The notes under the pieces were generated by a model. That model was not told the origin of the DNA, made no database searches, and saw only the letters and a program-made list of their open reading frames with translations. This document shows, piece by piece, positions 1-6,479 of a stretch of 7,632 nt of DNA. Origin of the DNA: an uncultured Clostridium sp. (GTDB taxonomy: Bacteria; Bacillota; Clostridia; TANB77; CAG-508); contig USHY01000043.1 in assembly GCA_900554635.1 (NCBI GenBank), positions 1 through 7,632 of the forward strand, read 5' to 3'. Each line of letters begins with the position of its first letter. The first letter of the stretch is position 1. The translations under genes and the position numbers were made by a program.

Positions 1-471
1 ACCAATTAGCAGATGTAGAAAATGATGTAAATGTTAATAAAGTAAAAGAAATTGCCAAAGAGGAAAATACAAAATGTATTCCACTTTGTGCAAAAATAGA
101 AGAAGAATTATCAAGTTTGGATGATACAGATAGACAGGAAATGCTAGAAGCACTTGGATTAAAAGAATCAGGCTTAGATACAGTAATAAGGGAAAGTTAT
201 GATTTACTTCGGACTAATGTCATTCTTAACAGCAGGAGAACCAGAGGTAAGAGCTTGGACAATAAAGAAAGGAACAAAAGCACCAGAAGCTGCAGGAAAA
301 ATCCACTCAGATATACAAAGAGGATTTATAAAAGCAGAAATAGTGTCTTTCGATGACTTAATGAGAGAAGGTTCAATGGTTGCAGCAAAAGAAAAAGGCT
401 TAGTTCGTTCAGAAGGAAAAGAATACATTATGCAAGATGGAGATATAGTGCTTTTCAAATTCAATGTTTAG
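1..471 (+). CDS. ychF: YchF/OLA1-family ATPase, C-terminal part, with a +1 frameshift
   Basis: This is the last ~155 residues of YchF, a universally conserved Obg-family P-loop ATPase that associates with ribosomes; the G domain lies upstream of the window. Positions 3-209 encode the end of the helical region (ICAKIE-like LCAKIEEEL, then LGLKESGLD and ESYDLL). Positions 211-468 encode the C-terminal TGS domain (LMSFLTAG, EVRAWTIKKGTKAPEAAG, IHSD, ending in DGDIVLFKFNV) and stop with TAG at 469-471. The two halves are in different frames. Removing C210 restores the family sequence YDLL-G-LMSFLTAG without losing or adding a residue. If not shifted, translation runs out of frame to a stop at 354-356 and loses the TGS domain. 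An ATG at 199 lies 5 bases after AAGGGA and could in principle start the second half, but conserved YchF sequence continues upstream of it. The next gene starts 17 bases after the stop, so ychF probably shares a transcript with it. Identity is very secure; the cause of the shift is open. Confidence 0.95.
207..213 (+). other. Candidate +1 recoding site CTT-CGG-A in ychF
   Basis: Seen: zero-frame codons TTA CTT CGG ACT, where the family requires Leu-Leu-Gly-Leu. Skipping C210 gives CTT GGA CTA. Known parallels: CUU is the shift-prone P-site codon in the bacterial prfB +1 site (CUU UGA C) and in yeast Ty1 (CUU AGG C), each followed by a slowly decoded codon. After a +1 slip, the Leu tRNA could pair with UUC. 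AAGGGA at 188-193 lies ~13 bases upstream, too far to act like the prfB Shine-Dalgarno stimulator. No downstream pseudoknot was obvious by eye. A sequencing insertion is not excluded. Confidence 0.6.
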
Positions 472-488
472 AAAGGATTTTTTAAAAT

Positions 489-1847
489 ATGAGTAAATTT
501 AGGTTTTACACAGCGCTTTATATTTCAAAACTAGCTGTACATGCTCTAAAACTATTAAGAAGGAATGCTTCATTTATGCCAGGCAAAATAGCAATAAAAA
601 TATGCCCAGACTTTTTAGAGCAAATAGATAAACCCAAAAAAATCATTGCAGTAACAGGAACAAATGGAAAAACAACAGTATGTAATATGATAAATGATAT
701 ATTAATTGAAAACGGCTTTAATGTGCTAAACAACAGATTAGGTTCAAACCTAAATTCTGGAATTGCATGTAGCTTGCTTACAAAGGCATCACTTAAAAAC
801 AAGATAACAGAGGAAATAGCAGTGTTTGAAGTTGATGAAAGAAGTTCAAAGTTAATATATAAGTACATAAAACCAGATTATTTAGTTTGCACAAATCTTT
901 TTAGAGATTCAATAAAAAGAAATGCAAATACAGATTATATAGTAGATATCATAAACAGTAGTCTTCCAAAAGAAACAACATTAGTTTTGAATGCTGATGA
1001 CTTAGTATCTTGTAGCCTTGGAAAAGATAACAAAAAAATATATTATGGAATAGACAAGCTAGATACTGATGTTAAAGAAACAACCAACATAATAAAAGAT
1101 ATTAAAACATGCCCAATATGCGATACAAAGCTAAAATACGAGTATGCAAGATATCACCATATAGGAAAAGCATATTGCCCAAACTGCAGTTTTAAATCAC
1201 CAGAGAGCAATTTTCTAGTAAAAAATATAGATAAAGAAAGAAAAGAAATAATAATTAAAGAAACTCAAAAAAGTTATAAATACAATATGATAGCAGATAG
1301 CTTATTCAATATCTACAATGAACTTGCAGCAATTACCATATTAAGAACAATAGGCATCTCAGCAACAAATATCAATAATGCAATAAAGAAGACAAAAATA
1401 GTAGAAACAAGAATAAGTGAAGAAAATATCAATGGAAAAAGGGTAATAACCCACCTTTCAAAAGGCCAAAACCCAGTAGCTGCATCACGCGTATTTGATT
1501 ATGTACAAAGCGAGCCAGGAAATAAGGCAGTAATCTTAATAATAGATGACTGCGATGATGCCAAAAATTCCTCAGAAAACCTTACATGGCTATATGATGC
1601 GGATTTTGAGCTTTTAAACAAAGATGATATTAAACAAATAATAATAGGAGGAGTAAGAGCAAATGACTATTACTTAAGATTATTATATGCAGGAGTTCCA
1701 GAGGAAAGAATAATAAAAACAGTAAATGAACTTGAAACAACAAAATTTATAGAAGATGATGTAGATACAATATTCATTCTTCATGATATCTATAAATATG
1801 ATGTGGCTCTTAAATTAAAAGAAAATATAAGAGGGGGTAAGATTTAA
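489..1847 (+). CDS. murT: MurT-like Mur ligase (lipid II isoglutaminyl synthase, ligase subunit family)
   Basis: The 452-residue protein matches the usual length and layout of MurT, the ATP-dependent ligase subunit that, with GatD, amidates the D-glutamate of lipid II in Gram-positive bacteria. The N-terminus has a hydrophobic helix and the family stretch FMPGKIAIKICP (29-40). A Mur-ligase P-loop TGTNGKTT lies at 56-63, followed by RLGSNLNSGIA (83-93). A four-cysteine zinc ribbon typical of MurT is present (C208, C211, C230, C233). The C-terminal DUF1727 domain shows LTWLYDADFE (365-374) and GGVRANDYYLRLLYAG (387-402). The usual MurT 'GR-E' and 'AKNP' motifs are altered to ETRISE and SKGQNP. 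AAAGGA at 472-477 lies 11 bases before the ATG. The stop TAA overlaps the next ATG by one base, so the two products are probably translated together. Because the partner GatD-like protein lacks catalytic residues, the amine donor and substrate may differ from the textbook reaction. Confidence 0.88.
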   Translation: MSKFRFYTALYISKLAVHALKLLRRNASFMPGKIAIKICPDFLEQIDKPKKIIAVTGTNGKTTVCNMINDILIENGFNVLNNRLGSNLNSGIACSLLTKASLKNKITEEIAVFEVDERSSKLIYKYIKPDYLVCTNLFRDSIKRNANTDYIVDIINSSLPKETTLVLNADDLVSCSLGKDNKKIYYGIDKLDTDVKETTNIIKDIKTCPICDTKLKYEYARYHHIGKAYCPNCSFKSPESNFLVKNIDKERKEIIIKETQKSYKYNMIADSLFNIYNELAAITILRTIGISATNINNAIKKTKIVETRISEENINGKRVITHLSKGQNPVAASRVFDYVQSEPGNKAVILIIDDCDDAKNSSENLTWLYDADFELLNKDDIKQIIIGGVRANDYYLRLLYAGVPEERIIKTVNELETTKFIEDDVDTIFILHDIYKYDVALKLKENIRGGKI

Positions 1848-2557
1848 TGAAAATAGAAATACTATACCCTGAAATGAGCAATATATATGGAGATTATGGC
1901 AATATAATGTTCTTAAAAAAGTGTTTACCTGATGCAGAGTTTGTAGAAACAGAATTACATTCAGAGCCAGCATTTGTAAAGCAGGACATAAACTTAGTTT
2001 ATTTAGGCTCAATGACAGAAAAAGCACAAGAAATAATAATAAGGTCCCTAAAACCATATAAAGACAAACTAAATGAATATATACAAACAGGAAAGGCAAT
2101 ACTATTTACAGGAAATAGCTTAGAAATTCTTGGCAAATATATAGAAAATGATGATGAAACAAAAATAGAAGGACTAGGAATTTTAGATATATATTCAAAA
2201 AGAGAAATGTTCAATAGATATAATTCACTATTCTTAGGAGAATTTAAGAACATAAAAATAGTTGGTTTTAAAGACCAATTTGCACATTCTTATGGAAATA
2301 ATGAAACAACATATTTTGCGAAAGTAATTCGTGGAGCAGGGCTAAACCGTGAAAGCAAACTAGAAGGAATTAGAATTAATAACTTTATAGGAACATCAAT
2401 TCTAGGTCCAATATTAGTTCTAAACCCAGAGTTTGCAAAGTTTTTTGTTCACAATATATTAGGACAAACTAAAGCAAAGATTCCATTTGAAAAAGCAGCA
2501 TACGAGAGCTATGAAGCAAGACTTAAAGAATATGAGGATATGAGGAGGTCAATTTAA
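1847..2557 (+). CDS. GatD-like class I glutamine amidotransferase lacking catalytic Cys and His
   Basis: The 236-residue length, the N-terminus (EILYPEMSNIYGDYGNIMFL), the LxGI-like EGIRINNFIGT segment, the GPIL-LNPEFA end region and the position directly after murT all identify a GatD-family protein. GatD normally releases ammonia from glutamine for MurT, using a nucleophilic Cys (Cys94 in S. aureus) and a His (His189). Here the nucleophile segment reads ILFTGNSLEILG (85-96). Set against the family pattern I-C-G-G-x-Q-L-L-G, the Cys position is Gly89. The segment GTSILGPIL (182-190) corresponds to the family GTYLHGPLL and has Leu186 in place of His. The upstream GGGQD-type stretch is also degraded (LGSMTEKAQ, 53-61). 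The reading frame is intact and the fold-forming sequence is retained, so this looks like a maintained pseudo-enzyme rather than decay. It may be a structural partner of MurT, or bind a different ligand. GAGGGGGT at 1831-1838 supplies a strong ribosome binding site. Confidence 0.8.
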   Translation: MKIEILYPEMSNIYGDYGNIMFLKKCLPDAEFVETELHSEPAFVKQDINLVYLGSMTEKAQEIIIRSLKPYKDKLNEYIQTGKAILFTGNSLEILGKYIENDDETKIEGLGILDIYSKREMFNRYNSLFLGEFKNIKIVGFKDQFAHSYGNNETTYFAKVIRGAGLNRESKLEGIRINNFIGTSILGPILVLNPEFAKFFVHNILGQTKAKIPFEKAAYESYEARLKEYEDMRRSI

Positions 2558-2562
2558 AAATA

Positions 2563-3558
2563 ATGGGAAATATTAAGTATATTTTAAGCCGTTTATCAAA
2601 AATGGACTATAAAGCAATGTTAAACAAAGTAAATGAAGTACACAAAAAAACTGGAAAATCTCGTTTATCAATATTTTTAGATATGTCTGAATGTGCCAAA
2701 AAGTATGGAGCCGGATATATGGATTATGATTTATTTGAAATGTATAATTTAACAGATGAGCAAAGAGATACCTATATAACAAGAGGCAGAAACAATAGCT
2801 TAATTGCAAAATACAATGATAAAGCATATTTCCACATCTTTGAGAACAAAAATGAATTTAATAGAAAATTCAAAAAGTACCTAAAAAGAGATTGGATAGA
2901 TGTAACTACTGCGCCAAAAGAAGATGTTATTAAATTTATAGAAAAACATGATGTATTTATGGCAAAACCAATAGATGGTGGTTGCGGAAAGGGAATAGAA
3001 AAAATCAAAACAAAGGATTACGCATCATCAGAAGAATTATATAATTACCTTACAAGTAACCATAATTTTGAACTAGAAGAAGTAATAAAGCAAAATGAAA
3101 AAGTAAGTAATATTTACCCAGGTGCAATAAATACTGCAAGAGTTGTTACTATATTAAAAGACAATAAACCACATGTAATATGTGCTTATTTTAGAATTGG
3201 AAATGGTTCTTTCGTTGATAATTTTAATAGTGGTGGAATGGTTGCTCCAATTGATGTAGAGACTGGAATAGTTTCAGATAGGGCAATTGATAAAAAGAAA
3301 AATTTGTATGAAGTTCATCCTGCAACAGGAAATATTATAAAAGGCTTTAAGTTTCCAGATTGGGAAGAGGCACTTGAAATGTGTAAAGAAGCGGCAAAAA
3401 TAGTGCCAGAAATGGCATATATAGGATGGGATGTGGCTTTTTCAGACAAGGGACCAGTATTTGTAGAAGCAAATGAATTTCCAGGGCATGATATTTACCA
3501 ATTACCTGAACATACACCAAACAAAATTGGCATGATGCCGAAATTTAGCAATATATAA
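2563..3558 (+). CDS. ATP-grasp ligase, sugar-transfer-associated type
   Basis: The 331-residue protein has the layout of the 'sugar-transfer associated' ATP-grasp family (ATPgrasp_ST). The N-terminal helical part is 1-85. A nucleotide-binding loop PIDGGCGKGI (136-145) follows MAK. Then come NTARVVTI (190-197), the family hallmark FVDNFNSGGMVAPID (217-231), and a metal/ATP-binding end IGWDVAFSDKGPVFVEANEFPG (287-308). ATP-grasp enzymes activate a carboxylate as an acyl-phosphate and join it to an amine or thiol; the substrate cannot be read from the sequence. The gene starts 5 bases after the GatD-like stop, with AGGAGGT (2543-2549) inside that gene's end, 13 bases from the ATG. This placement argues for a shared job with the MurT/GatD-like pair, perhaps on a cell-wall precursor or surface polymer, but that is inference from neighbourhood. 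No signal peptide or membrane segment is visible, so it is probably cytoplasmic. A hairpin terminator follows directly. Confidence 0.82.
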   Translation: MGNIKYILSRLSKMDYKAMLNKVNEVHKKTGKSRLSIFLDMSECAKKYGAGYMDYDLFEMYNLTDEQRDTYITRGRNNSLIAKYNDKAYFHIFENKNEFNRKFKKYLKRDWIDVTTAPKEDVIKFIEKHDVFMAKPIDGGCGKGIEKIKTKDYASSEELYNYLTSNHNFELEEVIKQNEKVSNIYPGAINTARVVTILKDNKPHVICAYFRIGNGSFVDNFNSGGMVAPIDVETGIVSDRAIDKKKNLYEVHPATGNIIKGFKFPDWEEALEMCKEAAKIVPEMAYIGWDVAFSDKGPVFVEANEFPGHDIYQLPEHTPNKIGMMPKFSNI

Positions 3559-3560
3559 AA

Positions 3561-3593
3561 TAAAAATGCTTACTTATTTAGTAAGCATTTTTA
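3561..3593. terminator. Bidirectional intrinsic terminator between convergent genes
   Basis: A perfect 13-bp inverted repeat (3561-3573 and 3581-3593) encloses a 7-base loop. The A-rich and T-rich outer parts of the stem provide a U-tract in both directions. It sits just after the ATP-grasp stop codon and covers the end of the minus-strand gene, whose stop codon (3574-3576) lies in the loop. Confidence 0.85.
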
Positions 3594-4107
3594 GCATCTT
3601 TGGATATAGCTTAACAGCATTCTTCTTCCAATTATCAACAATTGATTTAGCGTGTTCTCTTGAGCCTGCAAAAGTCTTAACTTCAAAAGTAACACGGCCA
3701 TTCTCAGTAATTTTACAAACAACAGTGTACGCATTTTCACTTTCAGGGATAAAATCTGCTGTAATAGAATATTCATCTTCAATAGAACGCAAATCTTCTT
3801 TAAAATTATTATCTATCTGAAAACGGGTAAAACCAGGAATCAAATCCTGAACTAAACTAATAGCCTGCCTACCATCAGCAGTCATCTCATATACAGTTTC
3901 ATTTTTATCAGTAACACCTTTTAAAATATATTTATTATCCATTAAATCTAATAAAAATTGCTGAAAATAAAAGTAATTCATATCCTCAAAAGTCAAAATC
4001 AACTTATAAAAAGCAGTATTCTCAATAGGTTTATTAACCTTATTTAAAATATACAAAATCAAAGCTTTATTCTCAGCCAAAGTCTCATTATCAGAAGCCA
4101 ATTTCAT
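3574..4107 (-). CDS. DUF4364 family protein (putative winged-helix)
   Basis: This 177-residue protein resembles the DUF4364 family of Clostridia, which is uncharacterised. The N-terminal ~65 residues look like a winged-helix domain (NKALILYILNKVNKPIENTAF, then FYFQQFLLDLMDNKYI, then a YEMTADGRQAI segment typical of a wing leading to a C-terminal helix). The remaining ~100 residues look like a mixed alpha/beta domain (VVCKITENGRVTFEVKTFAGS). I chose ATG at 4107 because GAAAGGA (4117-4123, minus strand) lies 9 bases upstream. A TTG six codons earlier (4125) would extend the frame but overlaps that ribosome binding site. The gene is transcribed divergently from priA and convergently with the ATP-grasp gene, and its last codons form one arm of the shared terminator. 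Role unknown; DNA binding is plausible but unproven, and autoregulation from the adjacent intergenic region is possible. Confidence 0.82.
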   Translation of the reverse strand: MKLASDNETLAENKALILYILNKVNKPIENTAFYKLILTFEDMNYFYFQQFLLDLMDNKYILKGVTDKNETVYEMTADGRQAISLVQDLIPGFTRFQIDNNFKEDLRSIEDEYSITADFIPESENAYTVVCKITENGRVTFEVKTFAGSREHAKSIVDNWKKNAVKLYPKMLKMLTK

Positions 4108-4136
4108 AAAATCAAATCCTTTCAAAAAACATAAAT

Positions 4137-4165
4137 ATTATATCACAAATATGGTGGAAAGCCAA
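4137..4165 (-). promoter_or_regulatory. Promoter of the DUF4364 gene
   Basis: On the minus strand, TTGGCT (4160-4165) and TATAAT (4137-4142) are separated by 17 bases. The -10 box is extended by TGA (TGnTATAAT). The ribosome binding site and ATG at 4107 follow at a normal distance. No experimental support. Confidence 0.6.
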
Positions 4166-4179
4166 GAGATTGAAAAAAA

Positions 4180-4208
4180 TTGACACTATCACTTCAAAAA
4201 AATATATA
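4180..4208 (+). promoter_or_regulatory. Candidate sigma-A-type promoter of priA-def-fmt
   Basis: A consensus TTGACA (4180-4185) is followed after 17 bases by TATATA (4203-4208). Transcription would begin near 4214-4216, at the base of the hairpin that precedes priA. A second candidate is the extended -10 TGATAAAAT (4225-4233), which would start inside the hairpin and give a leader that lacks it. Confidence 0.55.
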
Positions 4209-4209
4209 C

Positions 4210-4257
4210 AAACTCCATTTCTTGTGATAAAATATATCACAAAAGATGGAGTTTTTT
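4210..4257 (+). promoter_or_regulatory. Long hairpin with T-run over the priA ribosome binding site
   Basis: Bases 4210-4229 and 4235-4254 form an almost perfect 20-position stem (one C/A mismatch and one G-T pair) around a 5-base loop AAATA. The stem runs into a six-T tract (4252-4257) that ends directly at the priA start codon. The 3' arm contains the GGAG (4248-4251) that is the best ribosome binding site for priA. In RNA it could therefore act as a terminator/attenuator, or hide the ribosome binding site. The inner part, TTGTGATA...TATCACAA, could instead be a DNA operator palindrome. Which role applies cannot be decided from sequence. Confidence 0.55.
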
Positions 4258-6466
4258 ATGGTAGCAGAGATTATTGTTAATAGATTAGCTAAGGATTTGA
4301 ATAGAATATTTGATTATGTGGTTCCAGCTGGTATGATGGATAGTATTAGAGTTGGGGCTAGGGTTTTTGTGCCTTTTGGGGCTAAAAATTCGGCTGTTGA
4401 GGGGTTTGTTGTGGGGCTTAAGGAGAAGTCGGAGTGGGCTAAGAAGGAGATTGTTGAGATTGAGGATTTTCCTTTAACAGAGGAGAATGTGAAGCTTGCT
4501 CGCCTTATGGCTAGGAGGTATTTTTGCAATATTTCGGAGTGTATAAAGCTCATGCTTCCTCCGGGTGAGAAAACTACAAATTTGGAGAATAGAATTAAGG
4601 ATAAAACTGCTAATTTTGTTTATTTGAAAAAGGATGAAGATGAAATTGAATTAGATATTGAAATTGGCAAAATTAAAAATAATAAGCACATTAAGGTTTT
4701 AAGATTTTTAGAAGAAAATGATGGAGTGTATAAGGCAGATTTGGAAACACTCATGGAAGTTTCTAGTGCTGTTTTGAAAACTTTGGAAAAAAATGGATAT
4801 ATTGAAATAATTGAACAAAAAATTGAAAGAAATCCTTTTAAGGGAAGAGAAGTAAAAAGAGATAAACCTCTTAGCCTTACTGATGAACAGCAAAGGGCTT
4901 TTGATATAATTGATAAAAGTAAATTTAATGAATTTTTGCTATATGGAGTTACTGGTTCAGGAAAAACTGAAGTTTATTTACAGCTTATACAAAGTGCATT
5001 AGATAAAGGAAAAAAAGCAATAGTTTTAGTTCCAGAAATTTCGCTTACACCACAAATGGTAGATAGATTTTCTTCAAGATTTGGGGACTGTATTTGCGTT
5101 CTACATAGTAAATTATCAACAGGAGAACGAAATGACCAGTGGAAAAACATAAAAGAACGGAAAATGCAAAATTGTAATAGGTGCAAGGTCAGCAATTTTT
5201 GCTCCTATTGATAATTTAGGAATAATTATAATAGATGAAGAGCATGATACATCATATAAATCTGATATGGCACCAAGGTTTAATGCAAAAGATATTGCAA
5301 AATACTTAGGAAAACAATATGATATTCCAATAGTCTTAGGAAGTGCAACACCAGACATATCCACATATTATAACTCGAAAAATATTATAAAACTTACCAA
5401 AAGAGCAAACTCATCAAACCTTCCTGATGTAGAAATAGTAGATTTAAGGCAAGAACTTGCAAATGGAAATCATTCAATAATTAGTGATAGACTAAGAGAA
5501 GAAATTCAAAATAACCTAAACAATAAAAAACAAACAATATTGTTCCTAAATAGAAGAGGATTTTCAACATTTGTTATGTGTAGAGATTGTGGTTATACTG
5601 CAAAATGCAAAAGATGTAATATTAGCTTAACCTACCATATAAAAGAAGATAAACTAAAATGCCATTACTGTGGATATGAAATGAACAATCCTAAAGTTTG
5701 CCCACAATGTAAAAGCAAGAACATAAAATATTTTGGAAGCGGAACACAAAAATTAGAAGACCTAGTAAAGAAAATGTTCCCAGAAGCAAGCACAATAAGA
5801 ATGGATATAGATACAGTAAGCAAAAAAAATTCACATGAACAAATACTAAATAAATTTAAAAATGAAAATATTGATATACTAATTGGTACGCAAATGGTAG
5901 TAAAAGGCCACCATTTTCCAAATGTAACACTAGTTGGAGTCATTGCAGCAGATGGAAGCTTAAATACAGAAGACTACAGAGCAAACGAAAAAACATTTGA
6001 TATACTAGTGCAAGTGGCCGGAAGAGCAGGCAGAGAGAAGCTTCCAGGCAAAGTAATAATCCAAACATATTCACCAGAAAACTTTTGCGTGCAGTGCTCA
6101 AAAGAGCAAAATTACGAAAAATTCTATAAAACAGAAATAGAACTAAGAAAACAATTGAAATATCCGCCATTTTGCGATATAATAATGTTTGGAATAAATT
6201 CTTCAAGTAAAGAAGAAATAAAAGTAGCTTCAGAGAAACTATATAAACTGCTAAAAACATATGGACAAGACAAAATGCAAATAATGCCACCATTACCAGC
6301 ACCAATAGACAGAATAAAATATAGATATAGGTGGAGAATAATTGCAAAATGCAAACTTAGCAATACTATTATAGAAGTTATTAATAAATCTTTAGAAGAA
6401 TATTACAAAGAAAAATATTTGAAGACAAGGGTTATAGTAGATGTAAATCCAAACAACATGTCATAG
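4258..6466 (+). CDS. priA: Replication restart helicase PriA, with a +1 frameshift
   Basis: PriA is the 3'-to-5' DNA helicase that recognises stalled forks and starts primosome assembly to reload the replicative helicase. With one +1 shift at 5158 the protein is 735 residues, normal for PriA. Domains: an N-terminal 3'-DNA-binding domain (MVAEIIVNRL, FDYVVP, then ARVFVPFG), Walker A GVTGSGKT (230-237), PEISLTPQM, LHSKLSTGER, then after the break the DEEH box (326-329), eight zinc-binding cysteines in four CxxC pairs (441-484), and GTQMVVKGHHFP and QVAGRAGRE helicase motifs. Without the shift, translation ends at 5209-5211 and yields a 317-residue protein lacking DEEH, zinc site and second helicase lobe. 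Removing C5158 restores IKE-GKCKIVIGARSAIFAP. I chose ATG 4258 over ATG 4246 because GGAG lies 6 bases upstream and family members begin near the AEVIV-like stretch. Codon use in the first ~120 codons differs from the rest (all Glu are GAG). It is followed 13 bases later by def. Confidence 0.95.
5155..5161 (+). other. Candidate +1 recoding site GAA-CGG-A in priA
   Basis: Seen: zero-frame codons AAA GAA CGG AAA; skipping C5158 gives GAA GGA AAA, restoring the conserved Gly before the VIGARSA motif. The P-site GAA is not a good slippery codon (Glu tRNA would pair poorly with AAC). This favours out-of-frame entry of Gly-tRNA at GGA while CGG goes unread, as in the yeast Ty3 site GCG AGU U, or a four-base reading of CGGA. 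A sequencing insertion is not excluded. Confidence 0.6.
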
Positions 6467-6479
6467 AAGGGAGAAAACA

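Noticed and set aside
199..471. A separate small gene starting at ATG 199 that encodes a free TGS domain
   Set aside because: Although AAGGGA lies 5 bases upstream, conserved YchF sequence runs without gap across the site, and removal of one base joins both halves exactly. A split gene would leave both halves incomplete.
518..868. 116-residue open frame on the minus strand opposite murT
   Set aside because: It overlaps a well-supported gene completely and shows no recognisable domain.
3566..3820. 84-residue open frame on the plus strand opposite the DUF4364 gene
   Set aside because: It starts inside the terminator hairpin, has no ribosome binding site, and is antisense to a recognisable family protein.
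210..5158. Treating ychF and priA simply as pseudogenes
   Set aside because: Both are near-universal housekeeping genes, each has only one lesion, the rest is fully conserved, and both lesions share the same CGG-A context. Decay would give varied lesions.
5940..6347. 135-residue open frame on the minus strand opposite priA
   Set aside because: Leucine/phenylalanine-rich composition results from reading A-rich coding DNA on the opposite strand; there is no ribosome binding site or family resemblance.
5267..6466. A separate gene beginning at ATG 5267 for the C-terminal half of PriA
   Set aside because: There is no ribosome binding site before 5267, and the conserved stretch with GARSAIFAP and DEEH lies upstream in the same frame, so this start would cut through the helicase core.
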